A DNA stretch of 64,000 nucleotides from Chryseobacterium sp. StRB126 (GCF_000829375.1 NZ_AP014624.1:5022001-5086000); one strand, 5' to 3'. Shown: positions 20,222 to 27,651, counted from the stretch's first letter. Notes: generated by a model from the letters alone, not told the origin. Made by a program: numbers and translations.

Positions 20222-21307
20222 TCAACTGTTCAGAGAACGGTATATCAAAAGCTGATTATTGGTAATTACTTCCTCTCCTTCTTTAAGACCATCTGCGATA
20301 TAAGTAACATCCCCTACCTGTTTCTGTACTTTGACTTCTCTTATTTTCACATCAGTTCTGGATTTAAAAACAACTACAAAACTTTTGTTATCGTCAAAAA
20401 TTACTGCTTTAGAAGGAACAGTTAGCATTGTATTGCTTTCCAGGCTGGAAACTTTTATAGTGGCCTTACTATCCGGAATCAATAATCCATTCGCATTATC
20501 CAAGACTACTCTGGCCTGCATCGCATTGGTTTGTGGATCGATGATTTTAAATATTTTATCAATTTTCCCATCAAAAACTTTGTCCGGATAAGAAAGTGTA
20601 GATACTTGTGCTTTCATTCCAAGGCTGATCTTTTCAATATCCGATTCATTAACATTCATGATGGCCCATACATTGGTAGTATTCGCTACGTCGAAAATAT
20701 TATCGCTTCGGTCACTTCTCAACTGCATATCCTTATTGATACTTTTCTGAACAATATATCCGTTAATAGGAGCTACTACACTGTATATATTTCCTGATTT
20801 CACATTATAAACCGTGCTTACTGCTGCTGCTCTCTGCAACTGATCTTCTGCTTTCTGCAGTTGGCTTTTAGCTTCCAGAACGTCTCTTTCCGTATTTAAT
20901 TTTCCTTCATAGAGTTCTTTGGCAACTCTAAGATTATTTTTGGCCACTACAAGATCCGTTTTAGCATCACTCACATCTTTTTGAATTTCGGCAAGTTCCG
21001 TACTTCTGATGGTAGCCAGCACCTGTCCTTTTCTCACGTAATCTCCAAGCTCTACATTTACACTCATCACATTTCCTCCTACCAGTGGATAAACGTCTAT
21101 ATAACTGTTCTTATCGGCAGAGATCTTCCCATAAAAGTTATATTCATCTTCTACATTCTTTTTTTCAACCTTTGCCAGGGAAATAGAGTTCAGCATCGTA
21201 TTACTAAGTTCAAAACCTTTTTTCGCCTGATTGGTTTTCTCTTCCTCTTTTTTTGAGCAGGCCATCAATGATAAAATCATTAATACGGGGATAATATAAG
21301 TTTTCAT
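20222..21307 (-). CDS. Efflux RND periplasmic adaptor (CusB/CzcB-like lipoprotein)
   Basis: 361 residues. The N-terminus MKTYIIPVLMILSLMACSKK contains a lipobox (LMAC), so the protein is probably anchored in a membrane. The membrane-fusion pattern is clear: a barrel-sandwich half motif (GDYVRKGQVLATIRSTELAE), an alpha-hairpin with long heptad-like helices (about residues 105-145) and the second half motif (YSVVAPINGYIVQKS). A beta-barrel and membrane-proximal domain follow. It links the RND pump to the TolC-type channel. It lies 3 nt from the channel gene and 62 nt from the pump gene. No methionine- or histidine-rich metal-binding extension is present. Confidence 0.9.
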   Translation of the reverse strand: MKTYIIPVLMILSLMACSKKEEEKTNQAKKGFELSNTMLNSISLAKVEKKNVEDEYNFYGKISADKNSYIDVYPLVGGNVMSVNVELGDYVRKGQVLATIRSTELAEIQKDVSDAKTDLVVAKNNLRVAKELYEGKLNTERDVLEAKSQLQKAEDQLQRAAAVSTVYNVKSGNIYSVVAPINGYIVQKSINKDMQLRSDRSDNIFDVANTTNVWAIMNVNESDIEKISLGMKAQVSTLSYPDKVFDGKIDKIFKIIDPQTNAMQARVVLDNANGLLIPDSKATIKVSSLESNTMLTVPSKAVIFDDNKSFVVVFKSRTDVKIREVKVQKQVGDVTYIADGLKEGEEVITNNQLLIYRSLNS

Positions 21308-21310
21308 TGT

Positions 21311-22552
21311 TTAATAGAAGATTTTCGTTTGTACTAATTGATTAAGTTGTTCTGCTGCCTGCATGATCTCATTCTTCATATCGTAGATCTGAAGTGCCGT
21401 TGCCCGGTAACTGTCCATAAAATCTGTGAATTCAATAAGGTTGATGTTTCCTTTTCTAAAGTTGGTCACCATCCCATTATACACAATGTCCATATTCTGA
21501 AGATCTGTTGTTTTGATATCCGCAAGCTGATCATATTGCGCTTTCCATGTCTTATAAGCTGCCTGTACCTTGGTTTCAAGGGTCAGTTTCTGAAAGTCTG
21601 CATTTTTTTGATTCTGCTGGATGGCATAGTTTGCTTTTTCTACATTTCCCTGATTCACTCTCCATAATGGCAAAGGAATTCCCAATGTTAAATTGGCTTC
21701 GTTATTAAAAGTTCCTCCTGCCTGATCCCACGCAGCTCCTACATTAAGATCCGGCACATTTAATGATTTCTGCCATTGGGCGTAAAGCTTACTATTATCA
21801 ATTAATTTTAAGTTATACCGATAATCTGCATTATTTTCCAATGCTTTATTTTTGAGTTCTTCCTCATCTCCAAAAGGCTGGGTGGCCAGTGCTTCTTTGG
21901 CTTCAGATTCGGGCATCAAAGGTTCTATATCTTCTGAAATTCCAGTAAGAACTTTTAAACTCTGTTCAAAACCGAGAATGTTTTTATTAATTTCAAGTTT
22001 GTCATGATTCAGTTGAATAACGAGACTCTGAAGCCTTACAGCATCTTTAAGGGAAACATTTCCTTTGGCTGACTGTACCCGATAAGCGCTTAACAGGTCA
22101 TTCATATACCCTAATTGTTTATCTGTATTTTCAAGTTTTAATTTTTCGTAGTAAAGATTATAGTAAGTGGTACGAAGCTGAGCTCTCAGATCAACAAGAA
22201 GTTGGGAAAACTGAAGCTGTGCCAGTTCTTTGTTAGATTTTGCAAAAGCAATTTCATTTTTCTTCTTACCCCCCATATAAATTAACTGGGTAATACCAGC
22301 TCCTTTTGAATGTCCTACATCAAAAAACTTTTTATCCTGAGGGTTGTAAGCATTGAATTGTCCACTCAACTGTGGCAATTCCCATATTTTGGCCTGCAAA
22401 ATATCAGCATCAGCCATATTGATGTTGTATTGTTCGGCGAGCAGCTGGAGATTGTTCTTCTGGAAAGCTTCTTCACAATCCAAAAGAGACATTTGCTGTT
22501 GTGCCGCCATGAATGAGGAAACGGCCAGGCACAGCACTGCAATTCTGTTCAT
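21311..22552 (-). CDS. TolC-family outer-membrane efflux protein
   Basis: 413 residues with a signal peptide (MNRIAVLCLAVSSFMAAQQ). The two-fold pattern of long helical segments and short beta strands of TolC/CusC proteins is visible, with LTLGIPLPLWRVNQGNVEKA marking the second repeat, as in CzcC-like proteins. It would supply the outer-membrane exit duct for the pump. It is the first gene after the sensor kinase and follows a 224-nt gap containing a periodic operator-like array. The three efflux genes are then spaced 3 and 62 nt apart. Confidence 0.9.
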   Translation of the reverse strand: MNRIAVLCLAVSSFMAAQQQMSLLDCEEAFQKNNLQLLAEQYNINMADADILQAKIWELPQLSGQFNAYNPQDKKFFDVGHSKGAGITQLIYMGGKKKNEIAFAKSNKELAQLQFSQLLVDLRAQLRTTYYNLYYEKLKLENTDKQLGYMNDLLSAYRVQSAKGNVSLKDAVRLQSLVIQLNHDKLEINKNILGFEQSLKVLTGISEDIEPLMPESEAKEALATQPFGDEEELKNKALENNADYRYNLKLIDNSKLYAQWQKSLNVPDLNVGAAWDQAGGTFNNEANLTLGIPLPLWRVNQGNVEKANYAIQQNQKNADFQKLTLETKVQAAYKTWKAQYDQLADIKTTDLQNMDIVYNGMVTNFRKGNINLIEFTDFMDSYRATALQIYDMKNEIMQAAEQLNQLVQTKIFY

Positions 22553-22571
22553 TATTTTTCTTTTTAAATTA

Positions 22572-22640
22572 CAAAATTGCTCGGATGTGATTAAAAGAAA
22601 CTTAAATGAGGCTTAAAAAAATATTAAAATCGCCTTAAAC
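22572..22640 (-). promoter_or_regulatory. Efflux operon control region: five TTAAA sites at 11-bp spacing plus a -7-like element
   Basis: TTAAA begins at 22591, 22602, 22613, 22624 and 22635, an exact 11-bp period over five copies. Read on the transcribed strand this is a series of direct TTTAA repeats. Immediately downstream is CAATTTTG (complement of 22572-22579), one base off TAnnTTTG, so the array covers the position where the -33 box would lie. Direct repeats at 11-bp spacing are the usual binding pattern of OmpR/PhoB-family regulators, and such a regulator is encoded just upstream. Binding by that regulator is inference. Confidence 0.55.
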
Positions 22641-22776
22641 AGGTTATTTTGAATGGGATTAAAGAAGTTTAAGAACTAAAATTTCTCTCCAATGGTTGGA
22701 TTTTTTTTCTAAAAAATTTAATCCAAAGTTTAACAAAAATTGTAACAGCTTTTGAATAATAAATAATTCTGAAAAT

Positions 22777-24141
22777 TTATTTTTTAAAAAGTACAGTAAA
22801 TTTATTCATGTACTCGCCAGGAGAAGAATACCTGATTTCGGCATCATGATATTCCAAAATTCTTTTAACAATTCTTAGTCCTAAACCGGAACCTGAAATA
22901 TTCTGGGCGTTATTTCCTCGTGTAAAAGCTTCAAATAACTTAGCCTGTTCTTCTTCTGAAATGGTAGCACCGTGGGAAATCACATCAACACTAAGATTAG
23001 TGCTCGTTTCAGTTATCAATACTTTTACTTCTGTATTATCAGAATATACAGCTGCATTTTTAAATAAATTAATAAAGACAATCACTAATAATGACTGGAT
23101 ACCGCTAATGGTAAGAAAAGCATTTTCAGAAGTTTCCTCAGCAATGAGAAAATCCAGTTTAAGGGCAGGATAACTTTTTTCCACTCCTTCAAAGGCTTCA
23201 AAAATTACTTCATCTATTCTCACATCTTCATAAATACTTTGAATATTTTCCTTATCAAACTTGGTAAGTAAAAGCAATGAATTCGTTAAGTCTGATAATT
23301 GGTAAACGTCCCGCTGAATTTGCTGTAATGAGGATAGAGTTTTGGGTGAATGTTCTTCAAATTTAATCAGGTTTTCCAATTGAAAGGCCATTCTGGTGAT
23401 AGGTGTTCTGATTTCGTGGGAAGCGCTCGCCGTAAAATCTTTTTGCGACTGAAATACATCATTAAGCCGAACAATCATCGTATTAAAAGATTTTGCAAGA
23501 ACATTTACTTCATCATTAGATTCCTGCACGGGAATCTGAGTGGTTAATTTATGGGCCGTTACTTCTGAAATCTCCTTGTTCAGATCTTCTAAAGGGCGAA
23601 GAAACTTTTCTACAAAGTAATAACTGAAAAAACCTATAAGAAGAGTACTCATAGCATAAGCAGTAATTAAAAGATATTTCAGGAAACCCAACTTTGATTT
23701 TCCGTTCGTATCAAAGGCACTGGTAAGGATATAATAATTCTCACCATTAATGTTTCTCAGTGCAGCATAAATCTCCGGAACTGTTTTTTCGGTATAAATA
23801 ATCTTCTTTTTATCCAGCTCCTTAAGCATTGCACTGTCCCAGGTTACATTTCGGTCTTTAATAGTACTGTAGATAAGTTCTTTCTGTTCATTGAAGATTA
23901 AAATCTTTTCATTCAAAAGAATATTATCTGAGTTTTCATTGAAAAAAATGGGTGCTTCTTCTTCAAAATCTTTAGACTTTGAAATAAAGTGGGTCGTAAA
24001 TTCCAGTCTCTGTCTGAATCTTTCTTTAAATTCATCCCTTCTGAAATCATTGAAAGATAAATAAATGACCGCCATCACCATTCCAAAAAGCAATGAAAAG
24101 GCGATACTGATTGTTAGAGCTATCTTTCTTTTTAAAGACAT
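22777..24141 (-). CDS. Sensor histidine kinase
   Basis: 454 residues. There are two membrane helices (about residues 8-28 and 155-178) around a ~125-residue periplasmic sensor region without obvious metal-binding clusters. A HAMP-like linker (EKFLRPLEDLNKEISEVTAH) is followed by HisKA with the phospho-acceptor histidine in SASHEIRTPITRMAFQLENL, near residue 240. The HATPase domain shows the N box (VFINLFKNAAVYSDNTEV) and the G box (GNNAQNISGSGLGLRIVKRI). It begins directly at the stop codon of the regulator gene, so the two are translated as a pair. Adjacency to the efflux genes suggests it senses envelope metal or a pump substrate. Confidence 0.93.
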   Translation of the reverse strand: MSLKRKIALTISIAFSLLFGMVMAVIYLSFNDFRRDEFKERFRQRLEFTTHFISKSKDFEEEAPIFFNENSDNILLNEKILIFNEQKELIYSTIKDRNVTWDSAMLKELDKKKIIYTEKTVPEIYAALRNINGENYYILTSAFDTNGKSKLGFLKYLLITAYAMSTLLIGFFSYYFVEKFLRPLEDLNKEISEVTAHKLTTQIPVQESNDEVNVLAKSFNTMIVRLNDVFQSQKDFTASASHEIRTPITRMAFQLENLIKFEEHSPKTLSSLQQIQRDVYQLSDLTNSLLLLTKFDKENIQSIYEDVRIDEVIFEAFEGVEKSYPALKLDFLIAEETSENAFLTISGIQSLLVIVFINLFKNAAVYSDNTEVKVLITETSTNLSVDVISHGATISEEEQAKLFEAFTRGNNAQNISGSGLGLRIVKRILEYHDAEIRYSSPGEYMNKFTVLFKK

Positions 24142-24822
24142 TTATAATGGACTTAAGTAATATCCGAAACCTGAACGGGTATGGATTAATTTTATTTTAA
24201 AATCTTTATCTATTTTTTTTCTTAAGAAATTGATGTACACTTCTACCGTATTGGTATTGGTATTAAAGTTATGCTCCCACACATGTTCAGTAATCTGTTG
24301 TTTGGAAACAGTTCTACCCTGCGCTTCTGCAAGATAAACCAATAACTGGAACTCTTTTAAGGTAAGCGTTATTTCATTTCCACCACGATACACCTTCTGT
24401 TCCGTTTTGTTGATGATCAGATCATCTACTCTGATAATATCCTGGTCGGAAGTATCTGAAGGTATTTTTCTTCTCAGCAGGGAATTGATCCTTAAAAGGA
24501 GTTCTTCAAATTGGAAAGGTTTTACCAGATAATCATCAGCCAATCGCGTAAAGGCATCTTTCTTATCTGAAATATCTCCATAAGCGGAGATGATAATAAT
24601 AGGAGTACTTTTATCAAAAGAACGGATCGTCTGACAGACATCCAGCCCATTTATTTTTGGAACGTTGATATCCAACAGATATAGATCGTAGGAATTATTT
24701 TTAATCTGACGAAGAAAAGTCTCTCCATCATAGATTTTATCACAGGTGAAATTATTGGATTCTAAAAATCGGCAAAGTTCTGCAGAAAGAATAAGATCGT
24801 CTTCTAATAAAAGAATATTCAT
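24142..24822 (-). CDS. OmpR-family response regulator
   Basis: 226 residues from the ATG at 24820-24822; an earlier in-frame TTG would add one residue and is less likely. The receiver domain has the acidic pocket (LLLEDD), the phospho-acceptor aspartate in YLLDINVPKINGLDV (residue 51) and the conserved lysine in DDYLVKPFQFEEL. The C-terminal winged helix of OmpR/PhoB type includes LTLKEFQLLVYLAEAQGRTV and VEVYINFLRKKID, ending in IHTRSGFGYYL. It is immediately followed by its kinase. Likely targets are the phased TTAAA array before the efflux genes and possibly the palindrome in its own upstream region. Confidence 0.94.
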   Translation of the reverse strand: MNILLLEDDLILSAELCRFLESNNFTCDKIYDGETFLRQIKNNSYDLYLLDINVPKINGLDVCQTIRSFDKSTPIIIISAYGDISDKKDAFTRLADDYLVKPFQFEELLLRINSLLRRKIPSDTSDQDIIRVDDLIINKTEQKVYRGGNEITLTLKEFQLLVYLAEAQGRTVSKQQITEHVWEHNFNTNTNTVEVYINFLRKKIDKDFKIKLIHTRSGFGYYLSPL

Positions 24823-24825
24823 CAA

Positions 24826-25130
24826 AAATTATTTTACACGAATTTAGCGAAAATTTTTATGATGATTACCGATCGGTGATAAAACTAAAAGAGAATAGGA
24901 TACTCTAGGGTTTTCTACCTATGGAAATCCAGGGTTTAATTTTCCATCTTAACTGGATTTTCTCCACTATTTTTAAACAACCGTATAACTATTTTTCTTT
25001 TCTAGCTCTCTATAATTCTAAAATCGGATTATTTATTTTAAGATTGTTTGAGATAATATTGATTTAATAAATTCCTTTTTTAGAAAGCTAATATTTTTAT
25101 GAATGAGTAGTATTTCGAATTTTTAGGACA
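24826..25130. promoter_or_regulatory. Upstream region of the regulator operon with a 16-bp near-perfect palindrome
   Basis: About 300 nt without genes. ATTACCGATCGGTGAT (24865-24880) is palindromic except for one pair, is G+C-rich in an A+T-rich setting, and lies about 42 nt upstream of the regulator start. Further out, ATGGAAATCCAG (24921-24932) can pair with either TTTCCAT (24941-24947) or CTGGATTT (24953-24960). A dimeric repressor or autoregulation site is an inference; no exact -33/-7 promoter was found. Confidence 0.35.
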
Positions 25131-25156
25131 AAAAAAATTCCCGAAGAAATTCGGGA
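25131..25156 (-). terminator. Terminator of the tRNA operon
   Basis: Stem TCCCGAA (25139-25145) pairs with TTCGGGA (25150-25156), followed on the minus strand by an uninterrupted T-run. It isolates the tRNAs from the efflux locus. Confidence 0.85.
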
Positions 25157-25164
25157 GATTCGAG

Positions 25165-25236
25165 AGCCAACTACGGGACTTGAACCCGTGACCTCTTCCT
25201 TACCAAGGAAGCACTCTACCGCTGAGCTAAGTCGGC
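25165..25236 (-). tRNA. tRNA-Thr (anticodon GGT)
   Basis: Acceptor GCCGACT / AGTTGGC, D-arm AGCTCAGCGGTAGAGT, anticodon loop with GGT, T-arm with GGTTCAAGTCC. It is the last tRNA before the terminator and is present once, unlike the other three. Confidence 0.97.
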
Positions 25237-25245
25237 ATTAATTAA

Positions 25246-25273
25246 AAAAATCACACTGAATAGCGTGATTTTT
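25246..25273 (-). terminator. Hairpin with T-run between tRNA-Gly and tRNA-Thr(GGT)
   Basis: AAAAATCAC (25246-25254) pairs with GTGATTTTT (25265-25273); more T follows on the minus strand. It resembles a weak terminator or attenuator inside the tRNA operon. Confidence 0.4.
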
Positions 25274-25277
25274 ATTG

Positions 25278-25350
25278 AGCGGAAGACGGGGGTCGAACCC
25301 GCGACATTCAGCTTGGAAGGCTGACGCTCTACCAACTGAGCTACTTCCGC
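25278..25350 (-). tRNA. tRNA-Gly (anticodon TCC), copy A
   Basis: Acceptor GCGGAAG / CTTCCGC, anticodon loop with TCC, T-arm GGTTCGACCCC. Identical to copy B at 25701-25773. Confidence 0.97.
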
Positions 25351-25384
25351 AATTTTGTTTCCAAAATTATTGGTAAACGCTTTG

Positions 25385-25416
25385 CAAAACTAAGAATTAA
25401 TTTCTAATTCTGCAAA
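25385..25416 (-). promoter_or_regulatory. Internal promoter upstream of tRNA-Gly, copy A
   Basis: TTTG (25413-25416), 20 nt, then TAGTTTTG (25385-25392) on the minus strand. The same elements with the same spacing occur in copy B, although the surrounding spacer has diverged. Confidence 0.65.
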
Positions 25417-25437
25417 CTTTTTTAATATAAAATATAG

Positions 25438-25518
25438 TGGGGAGAGCAGGATTCGAACCTACGAAGCCGAAGCAACTGAGTTACAGTCAGTCCCATTTAG
25501 CCACTCTGGAATCTCCCC
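25438..25518 (-). tRNA. tRNA-Tyr (anticodon GTA), copy A
   Basis: A class II tRNA with a long variable arm; acceptor GGGGAGA / TCTCCCC and anticodon GTA within GACTGTAACTC. Identical to copy B. Confidence 0.97.
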
Positions 25519-25537
25519 AGATATTTTATATTAAATG

Positions 25538-25611
25538 AGCCTCCAGAGGGATTCGAACCCACGACCCCGAGATTACAAATCACGTGCTCTGGCCAACTGA
25601 GCTATGGAGGC
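25538..25611 (-). tRNA. tRNA-Thr (anticodon TGT), copy A
   Basis: Acceptor GCCTCCA / TGGAGGC, anticodon TGT within GATTTGTAATC, T-arm GGTTCGAATCC. Identical to copy B. Confidence 0.97.
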
Positions 25612-25670
25612 AATTTAACTATTAGACTGAAAGTGATTGAGAAACTCTACTCTACAAATTTCAGTGTTAA

Positions 25671-25696
25671 AAAAATCAACTTTAGCATTGATTTTT
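25671..25696 (-). terminator. Hairpin with T-run after tRNA-Gly copy B
   Basis: AAAAATCAA (25671-25679) pairs with TTGATTTTT (25688-25696). It is the counterpart of the hairpin at 25246-25273, so each Gly gene is followed by a weak terminator-like structure. Confidence 0.4.
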
Positions 25697-25700
25697 ATTG

Positions 25701-25773
25701 AGCGGAAGACGGGGGTCGAACCCGCGACATTCAGCTTGGAAGGCTGACGCTCTACCAACTGAGCTACTTCCGC
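25701..25773 (-). tRNA. tRNA-Gly (anticodon TCC), copy B
   Basis: Same sequence and structure as copy A. Confidence 0.97.
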
Positions 25774-25807
25774 AATTTTGTTTCCAAAACCATTGGTAAA
25801 CGCTGTG

Positions 25808-25839
25808 CAAAACTAAGAATTATTTTTTAATCTTGCAAA
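25808..25839 (-). promoter_or_regulatory. Internal promoter upstream of tRNA-Gly, copy B
   Basis: TTTG (25836-25839), 20 nt, then TAGTTTTG (25808-25815) on the minus strand, mirroring copy A. Confidence 0.65.
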
Positions 25840-25861
25840 CTTTTTTTCAAAAAAAATATAG

Positions 25862-25942
25862 TGGGGAGAGCAGGATTCGAACCTACGAAGCCGAAGCAAC
25901 TGAGTTACAGTCAGTCCCATTTAGCCACTCTGGAATCTCCCC
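25862..25942 (-). tRNA. tRNA-Tyr (anticodon GTA), copy B
   Basis: Identical in sequence to copy A, with the long variable arm. Confidence 0.97.
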
Positions 25943-25962
25943 AGATATTTTATATTAAATTG

Positions 25963-26036
25963 AGCCTCCAGAGGGATTCGAACCCACGACCCCGAGATTA
26001 CAAATCACGTGCTCTGGCCAACTGAGCTATGGAGGC
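25963..26036 (-). tRNA. tRNA-Thr (anticodon TGT), copy B
   Basis: Identical to copy A; first tRNA of the operon. Confidence 0.97.
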
Positions 26037-26084
26037 ATTTAATAAAAAAGAATTCAAAAGATCGCTGTTCCTTTTTTGCGAGTG

Positions 26085-26116
26085 CAAATATAGAACGGAT
26101 TTTTTGAATTCTCAAA
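26085..26116 (-). promoter_or_regulatory. Predicted promoter of the tRNA operon
   Basis: TTTG (26113-26116), a 20-nt spacer and TATATTTG (26085-26092) on the minus strand; the first tRNA begins about 49 nt downstream of the -7 box. Confidence 0.7.
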
Positions 26117-26146
26117 TATTTTATAAACTTTTTTTAACTTTTTTTT

Positions 26147-26437
26147 CTACGCCATTTCTTTTTTCTTGATTAATAGCTTTTTAGCTGTATCAACACAAAG
26201 GTCCAAACTTTCTTCAAAACTTACAGAAGTCTTCTTTACTACGATATCGTCACCCGGAACCGCTAAAATAATCTCAGCTGTTTTATTCGCTTTATCGGCA
26301 TTATTTTCTACTTTTAGAAATACTTTACACTCATGAATTTTATCATAGAATGTATCTAGCTTGCTTACTTTTTTCTCGATGTGTGACTCTAGTGGTTCGT
26401 GTGGAGTTAAACCAATTGATTGAACTGTGATCTTCAT
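26147..26437 (-). CDS. hpf: Ribosome hibernation promoting factor, short form
   Basis: 96 residues, matching the short HPF/RaiA family with no C-terminal dimerisation extension. The start MKITVQSIGLTPHEPLESHI followed by EKKVSKLDTFYDKI fits the beta-alpha-beta fold that binds the 30S decoding site. The end is lysine-rich (AKKLLIKKKEMA). Its start overlaps the xerC stop by 4 nt (ATGA), so the two are translationally coupled. The factor silences ribosomes in stationary phase. Confidence 0.92.
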   Translation of the reverse strand: MKITVQSIGLTPHEPLESHIEKKVSKLDTFYDKIHECKVFLKVENNADKANKTAEIILAVPGDDIVVKKTSVSFEESLDLCVDTAKKLLIKKKEMA

Positions 26438-27321
26438 AATTCTTCTTTTTTTGATGCTCGAGGATGAGCTTGATTAAACACTTTTTTCAATTGTTCAATA
26501 TTAGCATTCGTATAGACTTGAGTACTGGCAAGACTGGAATGCCCTAATATTTTTTTTACTTTGGAGATCTCCGCCCCATTATCCAACACGTGAGTAGCAA
26601 AGCTATGACGAAGGATATGAGGACTTTTTTTTTCTTTTGTTGTTATAAAACTAAGGTACTTATTAACTACAACATAAACAAATTTTTCATTGAGTTTTTT
26701 CCCTTTCTTATTGACAAAAAAATAGGATTGATATTCAGCCTGTGGATTTCTTATATCCAAATAGCTTTTGAGAAGCTCAGACAGGTCTTCAGAAATAGGA
26801 ATTACTCTTTCTTTATTCCCCTTTCCTATTACTTTCAATTCATTTCCTATTATATCAACATTCTCAAATATCAGGCCACAAAGCTCAGCTTTTCTCATCC
26901 CGGTTTGATAAAGCACTTCCATAATACATTTTTCCAGGACATCATGCTGCTGCTCGAAGATCCGGTCATTAAGATCAGCCATTTCCTCTTCAGACATAGG
27001 AATTTGCTTTTCTGCATAAAATTTCAGGGAAGAAACCCCCTCAGTAGGAGAAACCTTAATTTCACCTATCTTTAAGAGGAAAAGATAAAAACTTCTAAGT
27101 GATGAGAGTTTTCTATTAATACTTCTTTTGGATATACTATTCTCACTTAAATCAACGATAAAGTTTCTGATGATCTTTTTATCGGCTTTGGAAATATCTT
27201 TGGAAGATTCTGTTCGGAGAAAGAAATGGGAAAAGTCTTCAAGGTCTTTTTTGTAGCTTGTAATCGTATGGGGAGAATATCTTTTTTCGAATTGTAAATA
27301 TTCTAAAAACTTTTCCAGCAT
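26434..27321 (-). CDS. xerC: XerC-like tyrosine recombinase
   Basis: About 296 residues from the second of two adjacent ATGs (27322-27324 and 27319-27321). An upstream TTG-initiated extension to 27354 is unlikely because a -7 box (27352-27359) overlaps it. The N-terminal SAM-like DNA-binding domain (FEKRYSPHTITSYKKDLEDF) precedes the catalytic domain. The active-site residues are all visible: Arg in YQTGMRKAELCG, Lys in GKGNKERVIPI, His-x-x-Arg in PHILRHSFATHVL, His in LGHSSLASTQ and Tyr in QVYTNANIEQL. It is most likely the chromosome-dimer-resolving recombinase, not a phage or island integrase, because it sits in a housekeeping operon rpsU-xerC-hpf. Confidence 0.9.
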   Translation of the reverse strand: MLEKFLEYLQFEKRYSPHTITSYKKDLEDFSHFFLRTESSKDISKADKKIIRNFIVDLSENSISKRSINRKLSSLRSFYLFLLKIGEIKVSPTEGVSSLKFYAEKQIPMSEEEMADLNDRIFEQQHDVLEKCIMEVLYQTGMRKAELCGLIFENVDIIGNELKVIGKGNKERVIPISEDLSELLKSYLDIRNPQAEYQSYFFVNKKGKKLNEKFVYVVVNKYLSFITTKEKKSPHILRHSFATHVLDNGAEISKVKKILGHSSLASTQVYTNANIEQLKKVFNQAHPRASKKEEL

Positions 27322-27399
27322 CATAGGGTATAAAAATAAAAATTCACTCCTCAAATATAAGAATTTAAGAAGTGAATTAAATATGGTTAAGAAAAAATC

Positions 27400-27597
27400 T
27401 TAAGCCTGCTCTTCCTTGCTAAGTGCTCTTTGTTTGTAAGCAGCTTTCAACTTAGATTGTCTCAAAGTTACAGAAGGCTTGATAAAAGCTTGTCTAGATC
27501 TTAATTGACGAACAGTACCTGTTTTATCAAATTTTCTCTTGTATTTTTTTAAAGCTCTGTCGATGGATTCCCCATCTTTTACTGGAATTATTAACAT
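27400..27597 (-). CDS. rpsU: 30S ribosomal protein S21
   Basis: 65 residues, basic. The family pattern IPVKDGESIDRALKKYKRKF is followed by an R/K-rich helix (VRQLRSRQAFIKPSVTLRQS). S21 helps mRNA engagement in Bacteroidota 30S subunits. It is the first gene of the unit rpsU-xerC-hpf, behind a consensus promoter. Confidence 0.95.
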   Translation of the reverse strand: MLIIPVKDGESIDRALKKYKRKFDKTGTVRQLRSRQAFIKPSVTLRQSKLKAAYKQRALSKEEQA

Positions 27598-27620
27598 ATT
27601 TTACATCTCATTTTGGATTG

Positions 27621-27651
27621 CAAAACTAGACATTTTTTTTTACATCACAAA
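27621..27651 (-). promoter_or_regulatory. Predicted promoter of rpsU-xerC-hpf
   Basis: TTTG (27648-27651), a 19-nt spacer and TAGTTTTG (27621-27628) on the minus strand, ending about 24 nt before the rpsU start. Confidence 0.7.

Larger units (their letters stand above)
25266..26037 (-). repeat. Tandem duplication of a Thr-Tyr-Gly tRNA cassette
   Basis: Unit A spans about 25266-25614 and unit B about 25689-26037, offset 423-425 nt. All three tRNAs are identical between units. The Tyr-Thr spacers are nearly identical and the Gly-Tyr spacers are similar but diverged at several positions. The ancestral bacterial order is a single Thr-Tyr-Gly-Thr set before tuf. Confidence 0.93.

Noticed and set aside
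26434..27321. XerC-like recombinase as an integrase of a genomic island next to the tRNA genes
   Set aside because: It is in the rpsU-xerC-hpf housekeeping context, and no duplicated tRNA 3' ends or cargo boundaries were found.
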